A stretch of DNA of 64,000 nucleotides from Desmodus rotundus (lineage: Eukaryota; Chordata; Mammalia; Chiroptera; Phyllostomidae): contig NC_071389.1 of the NCBI RefSeq assembly GCF_022682495.2, positions 178,064,056 through 178,128,055 of the forward strand. Reading direction: 5' to 3'. The notes beneath the pieces are model-generated. The model searched no databases, was not told the DNA's origin, and saw nothing but the letters and a program-made list of their open reading frames with translations. Numbering within the stretch: position 1 is the stretch's first letter; each line of letters starts with the position of its first letter. Shown here in pieces: positions 22,688 to 34,245 of this stretch. The position numbers and the translations under genes are program-made.

Positions 22688-24255
22688 TTTTTTTTGATAT
22701 TCAAAATATCAAAATTTGTATTTGTTTAAAATTTTATAGTATTTTTTCCATTACCATTTAGCCCCCTTATACCCCACCTTCCCACTGCATCACCACACTG
22801 TCGTCCATGTCCGTGAGTCCTTTTTCCTTTTTGCTCAGTCCCTCCACTTCCTAACCTTCCCCCCCGCAGTGGTCATCCCACTCTCTATCTATGAGTCTGT
22901 CTCTATTTTGCTTGTTAGTTGAGTTTGCTCATTAGATTCCACATAAGAGTGAAATCATATAGTATTTGTCTTTCTCTAACTGGCTTATTTCATTTAGCAT
23001 AATGTTCTCCAGGTCCATTCATGTTGTTGCAAGGGTAAAATTTTCTTTTTTACTGCCAAGTAGTATTCCATTGTGTAAGTGTCCCATAGTTGTTTTATCC
23101 ACTCATCTTACTAATGGACACTTGGGCTGCTTCCATATCTTGGTGATTGTAAATAACACTGCAGTGAACATACGGGTGCTCATGTTCTTTTGAATTAGTG
23201 TTTTGGGTTTCTTTGGATATATTCCCAGAAGCAGGATAACTGGGTCAAAAGGCAGATCCATTTTTCATTTTTTGAGGTATTTCCATATTGCTTTCCAAAA
23301 TGATTGCACCAGTCTGCATTCCCACCAATAGCGCAAAAGGGTTCCCCTTTCTCCACATCCTTTCCAGCATTTGTTGTTTGTTGATTTATTGATGATAGCC
23401 ATTCTGGCAAGTGTGAGGTGGTATCTCATTGTGGTTTTAATTTGCATCTCTTTGACGATTAGTGACATTGAGCAACTTTTCATATGTCTATTGGCCATAC
23501 GTATAACCTCTTTGGAGAAGTGTCTATTCAAGGTCTTTTGACCATTTTTAAATTGGATTTATTACTTTTTTGTGGGGGGGAGGGTGTTGAGTTTTGTAAG
23601 TTCTTTATAAATTTGGGATATTAATCCCTTATCAGATGTATTGGTGAATTTGTCCTCCCATTCCTGGGTTGTCTTTTTATTTTGTTGATGTTTTCCTTTG
23701 CTGTCCAAAACTTTTTAGTTTAATGTAGTCCCATTTATTTATTTTTCCTTTATTTCCCTTGTCTGGGGAGACATATGGATAAAATATTGTTATGAGCAAT
23801 GTCTGAGATTTTACTGCCTATATACTCTTCTAGGAATTTTATGCTTTTGGGTCTAATATTTAAGTCTTTAACCCATTTTGAATTTATTCTTGTGTGTGGT
23901 GTAAGAGGGCAATATAGTTTCAATTTTCTGCATGTATCTCTCCAATTTTCCCAACACCACTTATTGCATAAACTTTCTCTAGCCCATTGTATGTCTTGCT
24001 TCCTGTCAAATGTTGGCCATTAAGGTGAGGGTTTATTTCTGGGTTCTCTAATCTGTTCCATTGATCTGCATGTCTTTCTATGCCAGTACATGCTATTTTG
24101 ATTACTATGGCCTTATTGCATAGTTTACTATTAGGCAGCATGATTCCTCCAATTTTGTTTTTCTTCCTCAGGATCACTACTGGTATATGGGGCCTTTTCT
24201 GGTTCCACATAAACTTTTGAAATATTTGTTCTAATTCTGTCACATATGACACTGG
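22688..24255 (-). mobile_element. 5'-truncated LINE-1, minus strand, 1.57 kb, with exact 11-bp target duplication
   Basis: On the minus strand this reads L1 ORF2 C-terminal sequence (fragments include QWNRLENPEINPH at about 24.0 kb and [17 protein letters not shown] at about 23.4 kb), then a 3' UTR and a short A-rich end at 22688. The target duplication AACCATTTGAT occurs at 22677-22687 and 24256-24266. The frame is broken by several shifts, so this is a dead copy. It stops about 0.73 kb upstream of the MAGOHB start codon. Confidence 0.93.
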
Positions 24256-24266
24256 AACCATTTGAT

Positions 24267-24993
24267 CTTGTTACTGCCACAACTCCACAGGGCACTAAAG
24301 CTTAACTCTTAGTGAATGAAATAAGTTTTACTATTAAAAAACAAAAACGAAAACCTCTTTATATACCATGACTGTCGGGATTTTCATTTTCAATGTGTTC
24401 AAAATTTCTGCCCTCTTGTTTGATGGATTCTTTCTACTTTGTCTCTGTTATTTACAAGTTTCAAGTTGCCAATTAACTAGGGTGGCCCGAGGGGGAAAGC
24501 CCTGTGTTAGGAATCTAGCAGGAGGAAGAGCTGTATTCAGGTCTAACATTCCCATTCCGGGCTTTAGCTTTACTCATCCCGCCAGTTAAAGGGGAGTAAT
24601 GCGGCACCCAACTCTCAAAACGCCGCGAGAATGACACCCGAAAAGCAAAAGTCTTAAGCAAAAGCAAAAGCAAATGACTCGCAAACCCTAGTTCCCACCC
24701 TATAAAAAACGCTATCCTACTCTCATGCTTCCGAGCTTTGCTAATGTAATATGACTTACTTAATTTTGAAAATAACACGCTTCTATCCCCGGCAACGCGA
24801 CGTTGAAGTCACTGCCGCCCCCACCTCCTGCGCCTTCGGTACTGAAACAGCCAGCCTCCCTCCCCGCTTCCACCCGGGCCAGGGAGGAGGCGAGGCGCGC
24901 CCGCAGTGACGCCTCATCCCGGGCCACTGACGTCACTGCCAGGCGCCCGCCGGCACGTTGGCCGAGCCTTCCGCGGCCTTTCTGCAGAGAAAA
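24267..24993 (+). promoter_or_regulatory. MAGOHB: MAGOHB upstream region and CpG-rich promoter
   Basis: From about 24780 the sequence becomes GC- and CpG-rich and stays so to about 25150, across the first exon, as expected for a housekeeping promoter. No TATA box is seen at a fitting distance. A perfect CRE palindrome lies at 24928-24935. The exact transcription start cannot be placed. Confidence 0.75.
24928..24935. promoter_or_regulatory. MAGOHB: Perfect CRE palindrome TGACGTCA
   Basis: An eight-base full CREB/ATF site 59 bp upstream of the MAGOHB ATG, with a half-site-like TGACG at 24907-24911. Known CREB/ATF targets often have such sites near the start of transcription in CpG-rich promoters. 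Confidence 0.75.
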
Positions 24994-25087
24994 ATGGCTT
25001 TGGCCAGCGATTTCTATTTGCGCTACTATGTGGGGCACAAGGGCAAGTTTGGACACGAGTTTCTGGAGTTTGAGTTCCGGCCGGACG
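24994..25087 (+). CDS. MAGOHB: MAGOHB coding exon 1
   Basis: ATG in aaaATGG context; donor gtgagc at 25088. It encodes residues 1-31 plus one base of Gly32 (through EFEFRPD). It sits inside the CpG-rich stretch. Confidence 0.97.
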
Positions 25088-28000
25088 GTGAGCGGAGGAG
25101 GCGGGGTGGCGCGACCGACACCCGAGGGCGTGCGAGTGTTCCGGGGGCGCTGAGGCCACTGCTTCTGGCCGCATAAATAGGGGCTTGAGAATACAGGGGG
25201 CACGGATTGGTTTAGTGAATGAAAGGGAATTAATCGGTGGAAATTAATTCAGAAAAGCTAATTCTGGCAGATAGTAAAGGTGAATCCACAGCAATTAGCA
25301 TCCCAGAGCTCACTGGGAGACCCTTAAAGGATTAGTTTATCGACCTAATACTAGGATATTTTGAAGAATATCCCCAACATGTGGTGGTCCAGTGGATGCA
25401 GAAAAATATTCCGGTGGCCAGCAACCTTCGCACTACCCATTCATCCCTTATTCATGCAGGCGTTGTACGTAAGGCAGCATAAACGAGTAAGACCCGCCCT
25501 GAAGGGGGGAGCCCAATATGTAGAAAAATGAGTGTAATAATCCGTTTTGGATGCTGAAATACAGTTGTTCTCCCTAGCATGCATTAAGAATACACAAAAG
25601 GCGTGTAGTTAGTTCTGCCTGAAGGAGTGGGGAAAGCTTCCTAGAGAAGGTGACAGTTGAAATGACTGTCATTTTCTTAGCTAGGGAGCAGACGTTTCTT
25701 CTTTGAATGCATATTATGTGTTGTGCAACATGTGAATACAAAAACCGAGGGTACAGTAATGAATGACACTCTTTAATTTCCCACAATGAATTATGTTTTG
25801 GTGGGTCACACAGACATGAAACTAACCGTAAATCAGTATGGATATTACCTATTAAGTGTTATGTCCATGTTTTGGACCAAGTTCCATGAGAGCATGAAGG
25901 AAAAATTAGGGGAGGATCACATATTAGGAAAGGGGAAGAGTATCAGACATTTCAGGCAGAACTCAAGGTAAGGAAAGCCGTGCAATTATTTAGAAACTGT
26001 AATCGCCTTATTCTCCTTTGTTCTCCCTGTGTTTCGTCTAAATTAGTTAAGGAACCAATCTATATGAATCCATCTGTTCTTTTTTAATGTGATATTGTTT
26101 TCAGTGCTTTTGCCTATGAATAGTTTTCAGCGTTTAGCCAGTAACATAAATTAAGTAGTCTAATATTCTCGGGGAACTTTCATGCCAGAACAGTGGTTCT
26201 CATCTGTTGATCTGCCCCATCCACACACTTCCATCAATAACAGTGAGTCACAAGGCAGTGATTCCTCAGGGGCTCACCTCATTAGGTTTACCTGTCATTT
26301 TAGAGTACCAGGACCAGGTTACCTGTGCTCCTGGCTGACTGACTAGCCTTGAGGAGAAGCATCCATCAGGGAGCACAAAGTCATGATGGATTAAAGTTAA
26401 ATATAAACAAACTGGCCGACTTTTATCCAGGAGCAGCACAGAGTTTGTATGCTTCCTAATCACAGTTCTAAAGTATTAGCATTGCCGTAGTATTATACAT
26501 ACATTAATTTGAAGAAAAATAATTACAAGAGCACATTTTGGAGTAACGGGGACAGCACGAGTATTGAAAGAAGGTAGATCCAGATCTGAATCTTGTGTGA
26601 CCCTAGGCAAGTTGCTTAACTCTGTTTTCTCATCTTTGAGTAAGTGGGAGAGTAAACCCCCCGTTTTAAGGTCGTGTAACTGATTAGATTCAATGCTCTG
26701 GGCTAATCAGCACCAATGCAGACATAAAACAAAGTTTAAAAGAAATGTTTGTTCCTTTTTCAGATCCCCTGTGTAGTTCAGGACATAGCTTAAGAAAATG
26801 AGCCTTAAAAATGACCTTCCCATTATATTGAAGGCATGGAATATTTAAAAACTATATTGAATATTTAAAAATTATTATCAAAGGCATGGAATATTTTTAA
26901 AAATTGCCTAACTTCAACTGCAGCTGACTCGCCAGCAAATTTTTGAGTGTTTATATTCTAGAATTGGTTCTATGCCAAAAGGGAAGAAATGTTAATAAAA
27001 GTAGTAGTATGAAGTGGACTTTATCTTCAAAATTGCTTACGATGTCATTTCTTTCTTTCTTTATTTTTTTAGCAGTTTTTGCTGTTATAGACTGAATTTT
27101 TTTCCACTCCCCACAGGAAAGCTTAGATATGCCAACAACAGCAACTATAAAAACGATGTCATGATCAGAAAAGAGGTAAGTCCTTTTGGAATGTCTGATT
27201 TTTTACAGTTCTCCTTTTTTCTCACGTCTGTGTTGAATTTACAAAAGTACACATAAGACTGTATTGTAAAGAAGAAGCCAATTTATGGATTGAAAAGGGA
27301 TTCTACTTAAATTAGATATAATTGTAGCATTAATAACAACAGAAGAAGCAATCTGAATATAAGTTGTAGTCCCACATTTGAACATATCATTTAATTCATT
27401 TTATAATTAATTTGTCTTTTTATTCACGACTTAAAACATTAATCATGATTTAAGAATAGTATGAATTTTAAATCAAAGGTTTAAAAGTTAGGAATAAGCA
27501 AAAGTTCAGATCACTATGATGTATACTTAGATTGTCTCTGCTCGCCTCATAGATTTTTTGGTTGCCACTCTTAACCACTCAGAGGAATTTGAGCCCCATG
27601 TTACCAAGGCAGAATACAGGGCTTCAAAGGGGGCTCAGTGATGTGAAGAGGGAGAAATACATGTTAAAGGAAAGGGCAAGAGAGTGAAGAAAAATCATAA
27701 CATGGATGAGTGATTCTTATCCATCTTATGGATGGAATCAGAATTAAATTTTTCTGTGATACTCTCTTTGAATATTTGGAGTTTGTAACTCTGATTGAGA
27801 AGGAATCGAGAGGCATTTGAAATTTTTATTACGACACTTTCAGGCGTACGTGCACAAGAGTGTGATGGAAGAACTGAAGAGGATTATTGATGACAGCGAG
27901 ATTACAAAAGAAGATGATGCTTTGTGGCCCCCCCCTGACAGGGTTGGCCGGCAGGTTTGGAATTAGTGATTCCCTAAATGCATAAATATTAAAATTGTTA

Positions 28001-31000
28001 ATGTCATTGTTGTTTTTCCTTATTTATTTATAGTATATATGCATTGATTCCTTAGTTTTCCATTACCAGGTATCTGGTACTTTTTTTTTCTTAGCCTTAT
28101 GCTACCTCCTAGTAGTAAAGGAGTCGATGCATAGCTCTCAATTTAGCTATCTTTCCGAACAGTCTGTTGCAGCCTCCCAGCCAAGGTTAGGACTTTGTCA
28201 CACTGCCGTAGTTTCTATTATATGTTAAGTAATTTTATTAGGAACAAGTATAGATGGCTGTTAAATTCGAGACTTAAGATTCTCATTGACTATGTACAAT
28301 TTACTCTCTTCAAATTTACAACTTTGAAAACTCTTATTTGCATCTCTTGCCCCAGAGAGGGATTTGATTGGTTTCTTTGTTCAAACTGACCACTGTCTTT
28401 GCCTCTCATATTCCCCTCAGAGTAATTGATAATGTCTTAGAGGGCTTCTGAGAGCTCTGAAGGCTGATTTCCCTGAATAGAAAGACAGTTTGATTTCTGA
28501 ATTGGGCCTTTTGAACTCTGGGAGAAAAGTGATATGACCCTTGGAGAAAACAACATTTAATTTCACTTTTGTTTGCCCCGAGGATTATACTTTGTAACGC
28601 CTTCTTTGACTAGAAGAAAATAGGGAGAAAACAGATGTTGGCCTTCTGTAGCAGTAGTTTAACTCTTCTGTTTAAAGAAACATTATTTATGAAGTCAAAG
28701 GTAATAGGTAACATTACTTAGGCCTTGCAAATGCTTTTAAAAGTAAGTTTAGATCTGTTTGTTTTACGTACACGTACATACGCACTGAAAAAACTCAGGG
28801 AGGATCCAGTATTTGCATCTACCCACTTGATGATGTAGTCATGTGTTCTGCTGATTAGGGAGGGTTAGGCATGCTCCAGAAATTGTTTATTGGTCTTTAA
28901 GTCAAAAATTTTATGATTGTTTGAGAACTTTAGTTGCATTTATTACATGAATTTTGTGTGTGCAATAAACTGCATAATTAGGTCTTCTGATTCGTTGTGT
29001 ATACAAGACTATCTTGAATGGCATCTGTTATTTAACCTGAAAAATTACTGCAGATATAGCCTCTTAATTGTTTTTAGATTTGCAGGTAAATATAGAGAAA
29101 AATTATACAATAAGTATGGCACACTGGGAACATCTACATTATGTTATGTTTATTTTAATAGTTCTTAATTGGAATGTTTTACGAAGTCAAAAGTGTATCA
29201 CTCTTCCAGTCTTACAGTCCAGGATTCAGATATCAGCACCATCACTTACTGGTGGATGTAAATATAAACAAGTTTCGTCCTATGCTTTCTGAGCCTTGGG
29301 TTTCACAGTTGGACAAGTAGGCTAGCAAAGTCTATTTGACAAGCATATTTTAGGGGATTACAGATAATATTTGTAAATTCCCTAACAGGGCTTGACACAT
29401 AGTAGGTGCTAAAGTGGCACTATTATTAATGTTACGCATTTTATTTTTGGAGCCTGGTAAAAAGGATAGTGTGTTTTATTTTATTAAAAGTGGCTTATAC
29501 CCACATTATTTTTACAACATTGTGCCTCAGAGTGATGCCTTTGGTTTTTACTGATCCTATAAGAAACATTTATGTGTCACTCTTGAGTATGTCATTCATT
29601 TTATAGTGTCTGTGAGATCTCTGGAGAGTAATTTTGGTTCGCCTTAATACTGGGGACTCCTGCGCACACGATGACGTTTTTATTTTTTTTATTTTATAGA
29701 CACAGTGTATGTCTAATAGATTAAGGTGTTTTTGCCCTGCCGCCTCTATCACTATTGGAAAGCATGCAGCTAAAATTGGGACCACGTGGTAGCAAGGATA
29801 GCTATATCTCTGGGGGGGATTTTTATAGTAATTACATTTCTCCATTTTATTTTCTTTAGGAGCTTGAAATTGTAATTGGAGATGAACACATTTCTTTTAC
29901 TACATCAAAAATAGGTTCTCTTATTGATGTAAATCAGTCGAAGTGAGTATGTTAAAGCATTTTTATTACATCGATCAAATTTATTAGAGAGGTTCATTTT
30001 AGAGCTCTGGACAGTTTGCTAAGCTCATTTCATTGGCACCCTGTCAAGTTTATTACGCAGATGTAATTCTGATTTTTATGTCATTAAAGACCTGCCGCCA
30101 AAGACGGTAGCAGTGTATGTACTGATTCCCCAAAGAAAAAAACCTGACAACTGTGAATAATAACGCTCAAGTTTTATTAGCTCCTTTTTATAAAAATCTG
30201 GGCACTGTCACAAAATTTAAAAGAAACCCGTGCTGGATGCCAGCCTCGTTAGCCCTGCAGCACCACACGTTCTCCTTCTAGGGCTTCTCTTCAGTGAAGG
30301 GAAAAGTCCAGCAGAGCTTCAGCTGGCCGTGTCCTCTCAGGTTCTGTGTCCCCGGGGCACAGGCCTTGTCTTTTCTGCAAAACCTCTCCGCCTCCAGTTA
30401 CTTCTTTCCACTCTTTCCCTTTAAATTGTCCTCATGGTGTTCTTTTTCTGTCACTAAGTTTTATAACTCGTTTACTTTACTGGTTTGAATATAAGCTCCA
30501 TGAGAACTGTGTGTATTTCCAAAATTAGCAGTGTGCCTGGCACATAGCAGATGCTTTTTGAATAGTTATTAGAGGAAAGGAGAGAGGAATGAATGCCTAA
30601 TAACTATTGCATATAAAGGCTATGTTCATAAAGACAGATCAGATACTTTTAAACTATCAAATTTATTTTCCCACAGTTGGCGAGGATGTGGCATTCATGT
30701 CCTACTGGGATTATAAATTGGTTCAATATTTTTTTTTCTTATTTTTTAAAAGATTTTATTTATTTATTTTTAGAGAAAGGGGAAGGAAAAGGAGAAAGAG
30801 AGGGAAAGAAACATCAATGTGTGGTTGCCTCTAGTGAGTCCCATACTGGGGACCTGGCCCACAACCCCGGCATGTGCCCTGACTTGGAATTGAACCAGCT
30901 TTGGTTTGCTGGCTGGCGCTCAATCCACTGAGCTCACCAGTGAGGGCCAGGTACAATGTGTTTTAGAAAACAATTTGATAATTTGCCTCAAAAGCTATTA

Positions 31001-31710
31001 ATATTTCATTAATATTTTCACCCTGGTAATTTTTATCTGGGTGTCTATCTGTGGAAATAGTCTCAAATAATGAAAAAGCTTTATTATTTAAAAAGATGGT
31101 CATTGAAATCTTACTTATAATTGGAAAAATATCCAAATGTCTTAAAGAGAGAATTATTAAATTAAGAATTACTTGTGGATTTTTTTTAATATAATAGAAA
31201 AACTAATGTTATAAAGGGCCCGGGGAATAATTTTAATTCTTTAAAAAAAAATAGAGAAACACCAAAATGTTTATACTTATTCTGTGAGAAGTGACATTAT
31301 ATAGTATTATGAATATAATTTTTTCTATCTTTATAATTTCATCTGCTTCATACATTTTTTTGATGCATAGCTACTTATAATAAACACTTTAAATATGAGA
31401 TGAATACTGGTGAAGAAAATTTATAAATTGTTTTTTACAGAGAAGATAGAGATGGTAATCATGGACTCCTTTAACTTAATTGTTTTAGATTTTTGTTTTG
31501 TTTCATGGACTCCTTTAACTTAATTGTTTTAGATTTTTGTTTTGTTTTAGGAATTAATTTATAGAATTATGTTATTGCAAAAAAGTAACTTTTATTTTTT
31601 TAAATTTCAGGGATCCCGAAGGCCTTCGAGTATTTTACTATTTGGTACAGGACCTGAAATGTTTAGTTTTCAGTCTTATTGGGTTACATTTCAAGATTAA
31701 ACCAATCTAA
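24994..31710 (+). CDS. MAGOHB: MAGOHB, exon-junction-complex core subunit, complete coding region in five exons
   Basis: Paralogue of MAGOH. It binds RBM8A (Y14) and locks eIF4A3 on spliced mRNA in the nucleus, marking exon junctions for export and nonsense-mediated decay. Coding exons: 24994-25087, 27117-27175, 27844-27954, 29860-29942, 31611-31710. They total 447 nt, giving exactly 148 aa, the size of human MAGOHB. The protein starts [20 protein letters not shown] and ends [15 protein letters not shown]. The N-terminal MALASDFY (MAVASDFY in human MAGOHB; MAGOH starts MESDFY) identifies the B paralogue, and introns rule out a retrocopy. All junctions are GT-AG with agreeing phases. It lies between STYK1 and KLRA as in other mammals. 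Confidence 0.98.
25088..27116 (+). other. MAGOHB intron 1
   Basis: It begins in the CpG-rich zone, then holds ancient L2-like fragments (about 25430-25780) and a MIR (26560-26710). A short imperfect tandem of a tggaatattt-rich unit occurs at 26820-26910. Confidence 0.7.
26560..26710 (+). mobile_element. MIR fragment
   Basis: gatccagatctgaatcttgt, gtgaccctaggcaagttgct and taactctgttttctcatctt match the MIR core order. Confidence 0.8.
27117..27175 (+). CDS. MAGOHB: MAGOHB coding exon 2
   Basis: Acceptor ccccacag at 27116 and donor gtaagt at 27176. It encodes [19 protein letters not shown]. Confidence 0.97.
27176..27843 (+). other. MAGOHB intron 2
   Basis: AT-rich; nothing recognisable. Confidence 0.75.
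27844..27954 (+). CDS. MAGOHB: MAGOHB coding exon 3
   Basis: Acceptor actttcag at 27843 and donor gtttgg at 27955. It encodes [20 protein letters not shown] through [10 protein letters not shown]. Both ends phase 0. Confidence 0.97.
27955..29859 (+). other. MAGOHB intron 3
   Basis: AT-rich, with a MIR-like stretch at about 29225-29430; nothing else recognised. Confidence 0.7.
29225..29430 (+). mobile_element. MIR fragment
   Basis: atcagcaccatcacttactg, ctttctgagccttgggtttc and cttgacacatagtaggtgct follow MIR order. Confidence 0.65.
29860..29942 (+). CDS. MAGOHB: MAGOHB coding exon 4
   Basis: Acceptor ttctttag at 29859 and donor gtgagt at 29943. It encodes [20 protein letters not shown] through DVNQS, ending in phase 2. 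Confidence 0.97.
30230..30590 (+). mobile_element. L2-type LINE 3' fragment
   Basis: Pyrimidine-rich relic, then aatataagctccatgagaac and gtgcctggcacatagcagat, the L2 3' end order. Confidence 0.7.
30742..30950 (-). mobile_element. Ves SINE, minus strand
   Basis: It runs from a T-rich tail complement (aaaagattttatttatttat) through acatcaatgtgtggttgcct and ggacctggcccacaacc to the head complement ctcaccagtgagggccagg. Confidence 0.93.
30980..31420 (+). mobile_element. Ancient L1-like fragment
   Basis: atttttatctgggtgtctat...gaaatagtctcaaataatg...ttataattggaaaaatatcc is the order seen in old mammalian L1 3' parts. Strongly diverged; subfamily unknown. Confidence 0.45.
31460..31547. repeat. Perfect 44-bp tandem duplication (2 copies)
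   Basis: Units 31460-31503 and 31504-31547 are identical by eye, each beginning catggactcc and ending gttttgttt. They carry T-rich, branch-point-like ttaacttaat sequence and lie directly before a decoy acceptor (tttag at 31546-31550), 60 nt upstream of the true acceptor of the last MAGOHB exon. Confidence 0.97.
31611..31710 (+). CDS. MAGOHB: MAGOHB last coding exon and stop
   Basis: Acceptor taaatttcag at 31610. It encodes [20 protein letters not shown] and the following [12 protein letters not shown], then TAA at 31708-31710. A decoy acceptor lies exactly 60 nt upstream (31550). Confidence 0.97.
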
Positions 31711-31956
31711 ATTGTATGTTTTTTGAAGCTGTTTTTATATTTAATTAAGGGATTGGTAAAGGGGGGTTATTTGTCATTTATAATATTGGGATCTTTATGT
31801 ATGTGAAGCAAACTCATTTTTTGTATGCACATTGAAAATAAGAAAATACATAAACAGGCTTAATGGTTATCTTCACTTTTGTCCAAGGGGGTCGGACAGC
31901 GCCCACACACATTAAACTCTGTACATAAAAGACACCTTTTGTTGAAATTTTGCTCC

Positions 31957-32099
31957 AATAAAACTTACCAGAGCCTGGGTGGAGAGTGCTTTCTTTCAGG
32001 AGGCTATGTCTCTCATCACTTTAAAGATAATAAAAATTGTTGTAGGAGGTACCTGCTATGGCAGAAATTCTTTCAGGTGGAAATATGTAGTTAGAATAA
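31957..32099 (+). promoter_or_regulatory. MAGOHB: Candidate MAGOHB polyadenylation signals
   Basis: AATAAA hexamers at about 31957-31962, 32028-32033 and 32094-32099, 0.25-0.4 kb after the stop. The first is best placed for a short 3' UTR; choice between them cannot be made from sequence. Confidence 0.55.
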
Positions 32100-33039
32100 A
32101 GGCAGTTATTTCTTTCATACCTGATGGGATTTAAGTGTTTGGTAATTACAGAGGTTCTGGATTTTTTACATTTGATCACAAATTCCTTAGGGATTATTTA
32201 CCTTGAAGTGTTTTGGGTATAAGCAGTGATTTCCTGAAGGATGACAAGTGAAATCAGTCCCCCAAGTTAGGCACACTTTTTGTGCCCTTATTCCTTATTT
32301 CACAAATACATATTTTGTGTATCTTTTGGAACTAAGTGAGCTCTCAGCTTGAAAGTTACTTAAAATTTATAGTTAAGTGTGTGTGTATCTATATGTTTAT
32401 ATGTTAACCCCTAATGAACACAGGTCCCACTCATATTTCTCAGTTCCCTTCAACCCCTGGTAGACTTGACCTTTCATTATTTCTCCTGTTACTCTTCAAC
32501 CCGAACCCCCACTCTTTAAACATGTGCAGTCCTGGTAGTGTAACCCACTTGCGCCAGGGGCCAGTCAGGTGTGACTTTAGGGTGAAAGAATTAGTCTGCA
32601 GTCTTGAGTCCGAGCAGCAAGGCTAGAGCAACTCTGACCAGGAGACTTTGAGATTAGAGAATGTTGTGTCTCTGCAGTCCAAAAGGGTAGCCCCCCAGCT
32701 ACTACATGTGGCTACTGAGTAGTTAGAAAACATTTTCTCCAACATCGTATTGTGAAACATTTCAAACAATTGTAAAATGAACATCCATATGCCAATCTAG
32801 ATTCTATAATTGACTTTTTTTTTTTACTGTATTAAGTCTTAAATTATATCCTGTTGATTTTTCACTTAAGGGTAGAATAACTAGTATAATTGGTGCCAAT
32901 AGCCCACTTTTTTTTAGTGATATTTAATTTTGATTAAATTTAGATAGTCTTGTGGCTTGTGGCTACCCTTTGGGGAAACAAACTCATTTCATGCTTGGAC
33001 CCTTATCATTTAAATCGAGGGTATTAGCAAAAGCAGGTT

Positions 33040-33840
33040 TCACAGGATTTTATGCATTCTTTCTTAGGCCTGATTGCCCTGGGGAATGTGCCCCTTCCGG
33101 CACAGGGCCACACCCACCTCCAGCATTATTTCAGGCTTAAGTTGGGTAGGGGAAGTAAGGCAGCCAAGAGATTAGGAGACAGAATGAGGACTCAGGCTAT
33201 GTCAAAGCTGAGGGGTGAGGGTCCATCACCCCCATTTTCTAAAGCTCCCCAAGTCCTTCCCTGAAGGCCCCTTCACAACCATGCCTGTCTTAGGTCATCC
33301 CTCCCTTGAAGAATCTTACCCATCATGGGCTAACCAGTAATGCGCCCGGGGCCAAGCAGGGTGAAGTAAAAAGGGGCAGAGGCGGCGCCCCTACAAGGAA
33401 GATAAGCTTTGTCTCCTTAATGGCTTATGGTCCCAAGGTCTTTTTACTCAGCATTAGCCACCAGGGGTTATAGCTTCTGAAACCATGCAGGGCCGTTCCC
33501 AACAATGGAAAGTCACCTGGTCTCCACTGTGCAAGACTACACTGTTACCAACTTCAGGTCCCTTATAGAAACCAAACATTTCTGTTCAAGTTGCAGACCT
33601 TGGAGGATGTGCAGTATAAAATCATGTTATAATTTTCTTGCACTTAGATATCAGGAAAAAGGGAGAAACAACCACCCTTTGAACTTTCTGTGGGCCCACA
33701 ATTTTTGGTTCCTCAAAACAACCTTTAGTCCATAACTCCTGCTGAATAACACAATTCACTCAAGACTGAACATGGTTGGGGAGAAATAATTCTCAGATAT
33801 AAAAAAATCTTTAAGATACTAACTCTGTCCCCATTTGTAA
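33040..33840. mobile_element. Possible solo LTR or LTR-like repeat
   Basis: This has a mixed GC- and A-rich profile with LTR-like character (cgcccggggccaagcagggt, aagataagctttgtctcctt, accaggggttatagcttctg) unlike the flanks. No coding retroviral part seen; family and ends are uncertain. Confidence 0.3.
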
Positions 33841-34040
33841 CCTCCCTGTGGTGCTGATTTACTTATGCTCCATCCCCAGTGCTTACTAAATTCTTATATT
33901 CAAACAAGATGAGTTATTAGGATAAGTGTTTTATATTGCTTCTGATTTCTTACACCTTGCTCGAGCTGCTCTTGATTGTAAGCTGCTGGTAGACAATGAT
34001 CATTAAAAATCAAATTTTCTGCATTAATTTTATGAGACGA

Positions 34041-34245
34041 TTTTTTAAAAGATTTTTATTTCTAGACAGAGGAGATGGGAGGGAGAAAGAGGGGGAGAAA
34101 AACATCAATGTGTGGTTGCCTCTCGTGTGCCCCCTACTGGAGACCTGGCCCACAATCCAGACATGTGCCCTGACTGACAATTGAACCAGTGACCCTTTGG
34201 TTCACAGGCTGGTGCTTAATCCACTCAGCCACACCAGCCAGGGCC
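34041..34245 (-). mobile_element. Ves SINE, minus strand
   Basis: T-rich start aaaagatttttatttctaga, acatcaatgtgtggttgcct in the body, and the head complement cagccacaccagccagggcc. Confidence 0.94.

Larger units (their letters stand above)
29943..31610 (+). other. MAGOHB intron 4
   Basis: It contains an L2 3' fragment (30230-30590), a Ves SINE (30742-30950), an ancient L1-like stretch (about 30980-31420) and a perfect 44-bp tandem duplication (31460-31547) just before the last exon. Confidence 0.75.

Noticed and set aside
23265..24261. Minus-strand frames that could pass for a host reverse-transcriptase-like gene
   Set aside because: They are pieces of L1 ORF2 inside a 5'-truncated insertion with frame breaks and target duplications.
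24803..25203. Long open frames on both strands around the MAGOHB first exon
   Set aside because: CpG-rich DNA has few stop codons; only the 94-nt MAGOHB exon in this stretch is supported.
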